This document shows positions 41,855 to 49,508 of a stretch of 59,425 nucleotides of DNA, piece after piece. Position 1 is the stretch's first letter; each line of letters opens with the position of its first letter. The position numbers and the translations under genes are program-made. The notes under the pieces were generated by a model, which was not told the DNA's origin, ran no database searches, and was given only the letters and a program-made list of their open reading frames with translations. The DNA lies in NCBI RefSeq assembly GCF_030697375.1, contig NZ_JAUYQD010000115.1:1-59425 (forward strand), written 5' to 3'. This DNA is from Rhodoferax sp. (GTDB lineage: Bacteria; Pseudomonadota; Gammaproteobacteria; Burkholderiales; Burkholderiaceae_C).

Positions 41855-43404
41855 AAATTTTTGTGCCCTGCGATTCTGCGTCCCTGGCATTGGGGGCCGA
41901 TGCGGTGGCTGCGGCCATCGCGGCAGAGGCAGCGCTTCGCGGCTTGGCCATCGACCTGGTGCGCAACGGTTCACGCGGCATGTTCTGGCTGGAGCCGCTG
42001 GTGGAAGTGCAAACGCCAAACGGCCGTATCGCCTACGGCCCGGTGACCGTGCGCGACATTGCCAGCCTGTTTGACGCCCAGTTCCAGACCGGTGCCGCGC
42101 ACCGCTTGCAACGGGGGCTGACCGAGGAGATCGCCTACCTGCGCCAGCAGGAACGGCTGACTTTTTCCCGCATGGGTGTGATTGCGCCCTTGTCGCTGGC
42201 CGAGTTTGAAGCCCATGGCGGTTTTGCGGGCCTGCGCCACGCGCTGACCCTGGCCCCCAGCGAGGTGGTGCAGCAGGTGCTGGACTCCGGCTTGCGCGGG
42301 CGTGGCGGTGCGGCGTTTCCGGCGGGCATCAAGTGGCGAACCGTGGCGGGCGCGCTAGCCCGGCAAAAATACATCGTCTGCAATGCCGACGAGGGCGACT
42401 CGGGCACCTACTCCGACCGCATGGTGATGGAGGGCGACCCCTTCATGCTGATTGAGGGCATGGCCATTGCCGCCGTGGCCACCGGGGCGACCCAGGGCCT
42501 GGTCTACCTTCGCTCCGAATACCCGCATGCGCTGGCCACCCTGCGGGCGGCCATTGAGCTTGCCACTGCAGCCGGATTTTTAGGCGACGCCATCCTGGGC
42601 TCCCCGCACAGCTTCCACCTGGAGGTGCGCAGGGCGGCGGGCGCCTACATCTGCGGCGAAGAAACCGCCATGCTGGAGAGCATCGAAGGCAAACGCGGCG
42701 TGGTGCGCGCCAAGCCGCCCATTCCCGCCGTGCAGGGCTTGTTTGGACAGCCCACCGTCATCAACAATGTGATCACCTTTGCCTCGGTGCCCCTCATCCT
42801 GGCCCGGGGCGCGGCTTATTACAAAAACTACGGTGTGGGGCGCTCCCACGGCACGCTGCCCATCCAGCTCACCGGCAACATCAAGTACGGCGGCCTGGTG
42901 GAAAAAGCCTTTGGCGTGACGCTGCGCCAGTTGCTGTTTGACTTTGGCGGCGGCAGCGCATCGGGGCGCCCGATCAAGGCGGTGCAAGTGGGCGGGCCGC
43001 TGGGCGCCTACGTGCCCGAGGCGCTGTGGGATGTCCCGCTGGACTACGAGGCCTATGCGGCCGTGGGTATGACGGTGGGGCACGGTGGCCTGGTGGTGCA
43101 TGACGACACGGCCGACCTGTCCCAACTGGCGCGGTATGCCATGGAGTTTTGCGCCATCGAGTCCTGTGGCAAGTGCACGCCCTGCCGCATCGGCTCCACC
43201 CGGGGGGTGGAGGTGATAGACCGCATCACGCACGGGGGTGACAAGCAGGCCAGCCAGGTCCGACTGCTGCGCGACCTGTGCGACACCATGCTGCACGGCT
43301 CGCTGTGCGCCCTGGGCGGCATGACACCGAACCCGGTGCTGTCGGCGCTGAACCACTACCCGCAGGATTTCGGACTGGCGAGCCCAGTGCCCGAGGCCGC
43401 TTGA
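41845..43404 (+). CDS. fdsB: NAD-dependent formate dehydrogenase beta subunit (FMN/NAD site)
   Basis: A 519-residue NuoF-like subunit. An N-terminal thioredoxin-like extension (about residues 1-110) precedes the NAD/FMN domain with GLRGRGGAAFPAG (about 150-162) and CNADEGDSGTYSDR. The [4Fe-4S] site is CGKCTPCRIG near residue 441 with a distal Cys near 480. This is where NAD+ receives electrons. Overlaps fdsG and is followed by fdsA after 23 bases. Confidence 0.95.
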   Translation: MPVKIFVPCDSASLALGADAVAAAIAAEAALRGLAIDLVRNGSRGMFWLEPLVEVQTPNGRIAYGPVTVRDIASLFDAQFQTGAAHRLQRGLTEEIAYLRQQERLTFSRMGVIAPLSLAEFEAHGGFAGLRHALTLAPSEVVQQVLDSGLRGRGGAAFPAGIKWRTVAGALARQKYIVCNADEGDSGTYSDRMVMEGDPFMLIEGMAIAAVATGATQGLVYLRSEYPHALATLRAAIELATAAGFLGDAILGSPHSFHLEVRRAAGAYICGEETAMLESIEGKRGVVRAKPPIPAVQGLFGQPTVINNVITFASVPLILARGAAYYKNYGVGRSHGTLPIQLTGNIKYGGLVEKAFGVTLRQLLFDFGGGSASGRPIKAVQVGGPLGAYVPEALWDVPLDYEAYAAVGMTVGHGGLVVHDDTADLSQLARYAMEFCAIESCGKCTPCRIGSTRGVEVIDRITHGGDKQASQVRLLRDLCDTMLHGSLCALGGMTPNPVLSALNHYPQDFGLASPVPEAA

Positions 43405-43427
43405 ACCCCGTCGCCGCAGGAAACCCC

Positions 43428-46304
43428 ATGTTTGAACACCACCCCGACACCGACTTTGGCACGCCGCTGCGCGTATCCACCCAAGAGATCACCCTGGAAA
43501 TCGACGGCGAAAGTGTCACCGTGCCTGCGGGCACCTCGCTAATGCGTGCGGCGATGGACGCGGGCATTGCGGTGCCCAAACTCTGCGCCACCGACAGCCT
43601 GGAGCCCTTTGGCTCCTGCCGTTTGTGCCTGGTCGAGATCGAAGGCCGCAAAGGTTATCCCGCGTCCTGCACCACACCGGCCGAGGCGGGCATGAAAGTG
43701 CACACCCACAGCCCCAAGCTGCACGCGCTGCGCAAAGGCGTGATGGAGCTGTATATCTCGGACCACCCGTTGGACTGCCTGACCTGCTCTGCCAACGGCG
43801 ATTGCGAGCTGCAAGACATGGCGGGCGCCACCGGCCTGCGCGAAGTGCGCTACGGTGCCACCGGTGCCAACCACTTGGGGCTGCCCCAGGACGCGTCCAA
43901 CCCCTACTTCACCTTTGACAGCTCCAAATGCATTGTGTGCAACCGCTGCGTGCGCGCCTGCGAAGAAACACAGGGCACCTTCGCCTTGACGATCCAGGGG
44001 CGTGGCTTTGCGTCGCGCGTGTCGGCAGGACAAGGCCAGTCCTTCATGGAGTCGGACTGTGTGAGCTGCGGTGCCTGCGTGCAGGCCTGCCCCACCGCCA
44101 CCCTGCAGGAAAAAACCGTCATCCAGCTGGGCCAGCCCGAGCGCAGCGTGGTCACCACCTGCGCCTATTGCGGCGTGGGCTGCGCTTTCAAAGCCGAGAT
44201 GAAGGGCAATACCGTGGTGCGCATGGTGCCGTGGAAAGACGGCAAAGCCAATGAGGGCCACTCCTGCATCAAAGGCCGGTTTGCCTGGGGCTACGCCACC
44301 CACAAGGACCGTATCACCAAGCCCATGGTCCGCAAGGCCATCACCGACCCCTGGCGGGAAGTCAGCTGGGACGAAGCCATCGGGCATGCGGCCAGCGAAT
44401 TCCGCCGCATCCAGGCCCAGCATGGCAAAAACGCGGTGGGCGGCATCACCTCCTCGCGCTGCACCAACGAAGAAACCTACCTGGTGCAAAAACTGGTGCG
44501 CGCCGCCTTTGGCAACAACAATGTGGACACCTGCGCCCGCGTCTGCCACTCCCCCACCGGCTACGGCCTGGGGCAAACCTATGGCACATCCGCCGGCACC
44601 CAAACCTTCAAGTCGGTGGAGAAAGCCGATGTCATCCTGGTCATTGGGGCCAACCCGTCGGCGGCGCACCCGGTGTTTGCCTCGCGCATGAAAAAACGCT
44701 TGCGCGAAGGCGCGCGCCTGATCGTGATCGACCCACGGCAAATTGACCTGGTGGACGCACCCCACATCCGGGCCGAGCACCATTTGCAACTCAAGCCCGG
44801 CACCAATGTCGCCGTCATCACCGCGCTGGCCCATGTGGTGGTGACCGAGGGCCTGCTGGCCGACGCCTTTATTGCCGAGCGCTGCGATGCCCAAGCCTTC
44901 CAGCAGTGGCGCGATTTTGTGGCCCGGCCCGAGAACTCGCCCGAGGCGTTTGCGCCCCTCTGCGGCGTGCCCGCCGAGACGGTGCGCGCCGCCGCCCGCC
45001 TGTACGCCACCGGTGGCAATGCGGCCATTTACTACGGTCTGGGGGTGACCGAACACGCGCAAGGCTCCACCATGGTGATGGGCATTGCCAACCTGGCCAT
45101 GGCCACCGGCAATGTGGGCCGCGAGGGCGTGGGTGTGAACCCCTTGCGCGGCCAGAACAATGTGCAGGGCGCGTGCGACATGGGCTCCTTCCCGCACGAA
45201 CTGCCGGGCTACCGCCACATCTCCGACAGCACGGTGCGCAGCCAGTTTGACGCAGCCTGGGGCGTGGTGCTGGACCCGGAGCCGGGTTTACGCATCCCCA
45301 ATATGCTGGACGCCGCGCAGGCGGGCCACTTCCTGGGCCTGTACTGCGAGGGCGAAGACATCGTGCAGTCCGACCCCAACACCCAGCATGTCACCGCTGC
45401 GCTGCGGGCCATGGAGTGTGTGGTGGTGCAAGACCTGTTTCTGAACGAGACCGCCAAATACGCCCATGTGTTCCTGCCGGGTTCCTCTTTTCTGGAGAAA
45501 GACGGCACCTTCACCAATGCCGAGCGGCGTATTTCGCGGGTGCGCAAGGTCATGCCGCCCCAGGCCGGTCTGGCGGACTGGGAAATCACCGTCAAGCTCT
45601 CGAATGCCCTGGGCTACCCCATGCACTACAGCCACCCGCGCGAAATCATGGCCGAGATTGCCGCTTTGACGCCGAGCTTTCAGGGCGTCAGCTTTGAAAA
45701 AATTGAACGCCATGGCAGCGTGCAATGGCCCTGCAACGACAGCACCGCCGCGCTGGGCACCGAGACCATGCATGTGGACCAGTTTGTGCGCGGCAAGGGG
45801 CGTTTCATCATCACCCAGTACGTGGCCACCGACGAAAAAGTAACGCGCCGCTTCCCCCTGATCCTGACCACCGGGCGTATCCTGTCGCAGTACAACGTGG
45901 GGGCGCAAACCCGGCGCACGCCCAACACGCAGTGGCACAGCGAAGACCGGCTGGAAATCCATCCGCACGACGCGCAGGAGCGCGGCATACGCCAAGACGA
46001 CTGGGTGGGCATCGAGAGCCGTGCCGGGCAGACCGTGCTGCGCGCCGTGCTCACCGAGCGCATGCAGCCGGGGGTGGTGTACACCACCTTCCACTTCCCG
46101 GAATCGGGCGCCAATGTCATCACCACCGACAACTCCGACTGGGCCACCAACTGCCCCGAGTACAAGGTGACGGCGGTGCAGGTGATGCCGGTGGCGCAGC
46201 CCTCGCCCTGGCAAGAATCCTATTCCCGCTTCAACACCGAGCAGCTGGCACTGGCGCAAGCCGCGCAGCAGCCCGCCGAGGCGGACGCAGCAGCCGCTGG
46301 ATGA
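43428..46304 (+). CDS. fdsA: NAD-dependent formate dehydrogenase alpha (molybdenum) subunit
   Basis: A 958-residue catalytic subunit. The N-terminal [2Fe-2S] plant-type cluster (CATDSLEPFGSCRLC) is followed by the HxxxC site (HPLDCLTC), two [4Fe-4S] motifs (CIVCNRCVRAC and CVSCGACVQAC), then the DMSO-reductase fold with CAYCGVGC. Cys373 in RVCHSPT is the molybdenum ligand, so it is a cysteine rather than a selenocysteine enzyme. The ATG at 43428 follows GCAGGAAA and was preferred over a longer frame overlapping fdsB. It needs FdhD for sulfuration of the cofactor, which is the next gene. Confidence 0.96.
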   Translation: MFEHHPDTDFGTPLRVSTQEITLEIDGESVTVPAGTSLMRAAMDAGIAVPKLCATDSLEPFGSCRLCLVEIEGRKGYPASCTTPAEAGMKVHTHSPKLHALRKGVMELYISDHPLDCLTCSANGDCELQDMAGATGLREVRYGATGANHLGLPQDASNPYFTFDSSKCIVCNRCVRACEETQGTFALTIQGRGFASRVSAGQGQSFMESDCVSCGACVQACPTATLQEKTVIQLGQPERSVVTTCAYCGVGCAFKAEMKGNTVVRMVPWKDGKANEGHSCIKGRFAWGYATHKDRITKPMVRKAITDPWREVSWDEAIGHAASEFRRIQAQHGKNAVGGITSSRCTNEETYLVQKLVRAAFGNNNVDTCARVCHSPTGYGLGQTYGTSAGTQTFKSVEKADVILVIGANPSAAHPVFASRMKKRLREGARLIVIDPRQIDLVDAPHIRAEHHLQLKPGTNVAVITALAHVVVTEGLLADAFIAERCDAQAFQQWRDFVARPENSPEAFAPLCGVPAETVRAAARLYATGGNAAIYYGLGVTEHAQGSTMVMGIANLAMATGNVGREGVGVNPLRGQNNVQGACDMGSFPHELPGYRHISDSTVRSQFDAAWGVVLDPEPGLRIPNMLDAAQAGHFLGLYCEGEDIVQSDPNTQHVTAALRAMECVVVQDLFLNETAKYAHVFLPGSSFLEKDGTFTNAERRISRVRKVMPPQAGLADWEITVKLSNALGYPMHYSHPREIMAEIAALTPSFQGVSFEKIERHGSVQWPCNDSTAALGTETMHVDQFVRGKGRFIITQYVATDEKVTRRFPLILTTGRILSQYNVGAQTRRTPNTQWHSEDRLEIHPHDAQERGIRQDDWVGIESRAGQTVLRAVLTERMQPGVVYTTFHFPESGANVITTDNSDWATNCPEYKVTAVQVMPVAQPSPWQESYSRFNTEQLALAQAAQQPAEADAAAAG

Positions 46305-46315
46305 AAGGCCACCGC

Positions 46316-47149
46316 ATGGACCTGTCTGAATTACCCCAGCCGCAGGCACAGGCCTACCGCACGCTGCAGGTGCACCGCTTGGACGGCGGGCCAGGGCGCG
46401 ACGGCCCCGACTGCGTGGCGGAAGAAACCCCGGTGGCCCTGGAGTTCAACGGCATCTCCCACGCGGTCATGATGGCCACGCCGGCCGACCTGGAAGACTT
46501 TGCCTACGGCTTTGCGCTGACCGAGGGCATTGTGGACACCGCCTCCCAGATCTACGATTGCGAGTGGACCGCCTCGGCGCAGGGCTACACCCTGCATCTG
46601 CGCATTGCGGCGGCAAATTTCGCCCGGCTGCGGGACCGGCGCCGCACTCTGGCCGGGCGCACCGGATGCGGCTTGTGTGGCACCCAAAGCCTGGCCCATG
46701 TGCTGCGCCAACCCGCGCCCCTGCAGCACACACCGTATTTTCCGGCGCATGCCGTGACCCGGGCGGTAGCCAGCCTGCGGGCACACCAGCCCTTGCTGGC
46801 GGCCACCGGCGCCAGCCATGCCGCCGCCTGGTGCACGGCGGACGGTTCCATCGCGCTGCTGCGTGAAGACGTGGGCCGGCACAACGCCTTGGACAAGCTG
46901 GTGGGCGCCCTGCTGCGCGAACACCGCCCCGCCAGTGCGGGCTTTATCGCCATCACCAGCCGCGCCAGTTTTGAAATGGTGCAAAAAACCGCCGCCATGG
47001 GCGTGGGCCTGCTGGCTGCCGTGTCGGGTGTCACCGGGCTGGCGGTGGACGTGGCCCAGACGGCGGGCCTGACCCTGCTGGGTTTCACCCGGGGTGAAGA
47101 CGCCTCCATTTACAGCCACCCTGCGCGGCTCCACCGCAACGACCTATGA
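46316..47149 (+). CDS. fdhD: Formate dehydrogenase sulfurtransferase FdhD (FdsC)
   Basis: A 277-residue FdhD-family protein that passes sulfur to the molybdenum cofactor of formate dehydrogenase. The loop cysteines CGLC (in RTGCGLCGTQ) and the signature REDVGRHNALDKLVGALL are present. ATG 46316 has AAGG at 8 bases; the ATG at 46301 overlapping the fdsA stop is an alternative. Overlaps fdsD by 4 bases. Named fdsC in several fds operons. Confidence 0.95.
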   Translation: MDLSELPQPQAQAYRTLQVHRLDGGPGRDGPDCVAEETPVALEFNGISHAVMMATPADLEDFAYGFALTEGIVDTASQIYDCEWTASAQGYTLHLRIAAANFARLRDRRRTLAGRTGCGLCGTQSLAHVLRQPAPLQHTPYFPAHAVTRAVASLRAHQPLLAATGASHAAAWCTADGSIALLREDVGRHNALDKLVGALLREHRPASAGFIAITSRASFEMVQKTAAMGVGLLAAVSGVTGLAVDVAQTAGLTLLGFTRGEDASIYSHPARLHRNDL

Positions 47150-47373
47150 CACAAGAAGAGCAACTGGTCCGCATGGCCAACCAGATCGGCACGTTTTTTG
47201 AGAGCATGCCAGACCGCCAGGAAGCCCTGGAAGGCATTGCGATGCACCTGAAAAAGTTTTGGGACCCGCGCATGCGTGCGGCCTTCCTGGCCCGGGTGGA
47301 TGCCGATAACACGCCACCCGTCAGCGCGATTGTGCTGGCGTCCGTACACGCACACCGCGCCTTGATTCAGTAA
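47146..47373 (+). CDS. fdsD: NAD-dependent formate dehydrogenase delta subunit
   Basis: A 75-residue small subunit. LVRMANQIGTFFESMPDRQEA and HLKKFWDPRMRAAF are the conserved core of FdsD, which stabilises or matures the complex. Last gene of the fds operon, ATGA-overlapped with fdhD, and ending 8 bases before the stop of a convergent small gene. Confidence 0.92.
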   Translation: MTQEEQLVRMANQIGTFFESMPDRQEALEGIAMHLKKFWDPRMRAAFLARVDADNTPPVSAIVLASVHAHRALIQ

Positions 47374-47381
47374 ACGCCGCG

Positions 47382-47711
47382 TTAAGGATGCGCTGGGGCG
47401 CGTGCGCCAGGCAAACAAAACTCCTGCTGCGCCGCCTGGGCTGCGTCCATGAACAGGGTGCGGATGCGCGGGTCACTGCTGGAGCGTGCCACCGAATAGC
47501 AGTAGTTCCAGTGCGCCAGGGGCACGGCGGCCCCGCACTGTGCGGCAATGCTCAAACGCACCACGGACAAGCGGCGGTGGCCAAACACCACGCTGCGTTC
47601 CAGCAGCTGGGCGGCGGCTGCCTGCGCCCGCTCCAAAGATTCCTCCGATGCGTCATCGACCAGGCCGTGGGACACCGTATTGCGCATTTGCCGAACAAGA
47701 TCTCTGGACAC
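47382..47711 (-). CDS. Small hypothetical protein, 109 aa
   Basis: A helical protein starting VSRDLVRQMRNTVSHG, with GTG 47711 placed behind a strong AGGAGGAGGGG. It contains FGHRRLSVVRLSIAAQCG in the middle. No domain is recognised and no signal or membrane helix is seen. It follows etfA by 29 bases on the same strand and could be translated from the etf mRNA. A TTG at 47744 would add 11 residues. Confidence 0.55.
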   Translation of the reverse strand: MSRDLVRQMRNTVSHGLVDDASEESLERAQAAAAQLLERSVVFGHRRLSVVRLSIAAQCGAAVPLAHWNYCYSVARSSSDPRIRTLFMDAAQAAQQEFCLPGARAPAHP

Positions 47712-47740
47712 GGCTTGCCCCTCCTCCTGCCTGCTAAGTA

Positions 47741-48673
47741 TCAAACCGCCGAAGCCAGTTCGGGCACGGCCACAAACAGATCGGCCTCCAGGCCGTAGTC
47801 GGCCACGCTGAAAATCGGTGCCTCGGGGTCTTTGTTGATGGCCACGATCACCTTGGAGTCCTTCATACCTGCCAAGTGCTGGATGGCACCGCTGATACCG
47901 CAGGCCACATACAACTGGGGCGCCACGATCTTGCCGGTCTGGCCCACTTGCCAGTCGTTGGGCGCGTAGCCTGCATCCACCGCAGCGCGGGACGCACCCA
48001 TGGCCGCACCCAGCTTGTCGGCCAGCGGGGTCATGACTTCCATGAACTTCTCGCTGGAGCCCAAAGCCCGTCCACCGGAGACGATGATTTTGGCAGCCGT
48101 CAACTCAGGGCGGTCGTTCTTGGCAATCTCGGAGCCCATGAAGGTCACGGAGGCGCTGGCACCGACTGCGGCCAGCACTTCCACCGCCGCACTGCCGCCC
48201 GTAGCCGCTGCGGGGTCGAAGCCCGTGGTGCGCACGGTCAGCACCTTGGTGGCGTCCAGGCTTTGCACGGTGGCAATGGCATTGCCCGCATAGATGGGAC
48301 GCTCAAAAGTGTCGGCGCTGATCACTTTGGTGATGTCCGACACCTGGCCCACGTCCAGCTTGGCCGCCACGCGGGGCGCCACGTTCTTGCCGGAAGCGGT
48401 GGCGGGGAACACCAGGTGGCTGTAGTTGGCAGCGATGGCCAGAATCTGAGCGCATACGTTTTCGGCCAGACCGTGGGCCAGACCGGCGTCGTCCACATGG
48501 ATCACCTTGGCCACGCCTGCGATTTGGGCGGCAGCGGCGGCAGCAGCGGCGGCGTTGGAGCCTGCCACCAGCACATGCACCTCACCGCCGCACTGGGCAG
48601 CCGCAGTCACGGTGTTGAGCGTGGCACCTTTGATGGAGGTGTTGTCGTGTTCGGCAATGACAAGGGAAGTCAT
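47741..48673 (-). CDS. etfA: Electron transfer flavoprotein alpha subunit
   Basis: A 310-residue EtfA with the C-terminal FAD-binding domain intact (GASRAAVDAGYAPNDWQVGQ, GISGAIQHLAGM, AINKDPEAPIF). It accepts electrons from flavin dehydrogenases and hands them to ETF:quinone oxidoreductase. The ATG at 48673 follows GGAAC. It is third in the order dehydrogenase-etfB-etfA, so it most likely serves the dimethylglycine/sarcosine dehydrogenase-like enzyme. Confidence 0.96.
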   Translation of the reverse strand: MTSLVIAEHDNTSIKGATLNTVTAAAQCGGEVHVLVAGSNAAAAAAAAAQIAGVAKVIHVDDAGLAHGLAENVCAQILAIAANYSHLVFPATASGKNVAPRVAAKLDVGQVSDITKVISADTFERPIYAGNAIATVQSLDATKVLTVRTTGFDPAAATGGSAAVEVLAAVGASASVTFMGSEIAKNDRPELTAAKIIVSGGRALGSSEKFMEVMTPLADKLGAAMGASRAAVDAGYAPNDWQVGQTGKIVAPQLYVACGISGAIQHLAGMKDSKVIVAINKDPEAPIFSVADYGLEADLFVAVPELASAV

Positions 48674-48704
48674 TTTTTGTTCCAAAAAATTTTTAACCGG
48701 TTGA

Positions 48705-48742
48705 GGACAGAGCAAATTTGCTTTGCAAATATTGGTCTGTCC
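48705..48742. repeat. GGACAGA...TCTGTCC inverted repeat, copy 2
   Basis: GGACAGA (48705-48711) and TCTGTCC (48736-48742) bracket an inner GCAAATTTGC palindrome in the etfB-etfA spacer. It is related to the element at 35192. An mRNA hairpin here could set different levels of etfB and etfA. Confidence 0.55.
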
Positions 48743-48749
48743 CACAATT

Positions 48750-49499
48750 TCAAAGTACTTTGGCTTCGTTTTTGAGTTTGGCGACCAAGGTGGCCACATC
48801 AGGAACCTTGATACCGGCGCTGCGCTGGGGCGGCTCCACCACACGCAAGGTCTTGATGCGGGGGCTCACGTTCACACCCAGGTCTTCGGGTTTGACGATG
48901 TCGAGTTGTTTTTTCTTCGCCTTCATGATGTTGGGCAGGGTCACATACCGGGGTGCATTCAGGCGCAAATCCGTGGTGATGATGGCGGGCAGGCTGAGAG
49001 AAAGACATTCCGAGCCGCCGTCCACTTCGCGGGTGATCTGGGCCTTGCCGTCGGCAATGTCCACTTTGCTGGCGAAGGTGGCCTGGGGCAGGTCGGCCAA
49101 GGCCGCCAGCATCTGGCCGGTCTGGTTGCAGTCGTCGTCAATGGCTTGTTTGCCCAGAATCACCAGGCCGGGTTGCTCTTTGTCCAGCAGGGCCTTGAGC
49201 AGCTTGGCCACTGCCAAAGGCTGCAATTCCTCGGTGGTTTCCACCAGAATGCCACGGTCTGCGCCAATGGCCATGGCCGTGCGCAGGGTGTCCGTGCACT
49301 GCGTGACGCCGCAGGACACGGCGATCACTTCCGTGACCACACCCTTTTCCTTTAAACGCACCGCCTCTTCGATGGCGATTTCGTCAAAGGGATTCATGCT
49401 CATTTTGACGTTGGCGATATCTACACCGGTGTTGTCCGACTTGACGCGGACTTTCACGTTGTAGTCCACCACACGCTTGACTGCGACCAGGACTTTCAT
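48750..49499 (-). CDS. etfB: Electron transfer flavoprotein beta subunit
   Basis: A 249-residue EtfB (MKVLVAVKRVVDYNVKVRV start; NPFDEIAIEEAVRLKEKG; VILGKQAIDDDCNQTGQMLA AMP-binding loop). It forms the ETF dimer with EtfA. A strong Shine-Dalgarno GAGGAGG precedes the ATG at 49499. It lies 9 bases after the dehydrogenase gene. Confidence 0.96.
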   Translation of the reverse strand: MKVLVAVKRVVDYNVKVRVKSDNTGVDIANVKMSMNPFDEIAIEEAVRLKEKGVVTEVIAVSCGVTQCTDTLRTAMAIGADRGILVETTEELQPLAVAKLLKALLDKEQPGLVILGKQAIDDDCNQTGQMLAALADLPQATFASKVDIADGKAQITREVDGGSECLSLSLPAIITTDLRLNAPRYVTLPNIMKAKKKQLDIVKPEDLGVNVSPRIKTLRVVEPPQRSAGIKVPDVATLVAKLKNEAKVL

Positions 49500-49508
49500 A
49501 GAACCTCC

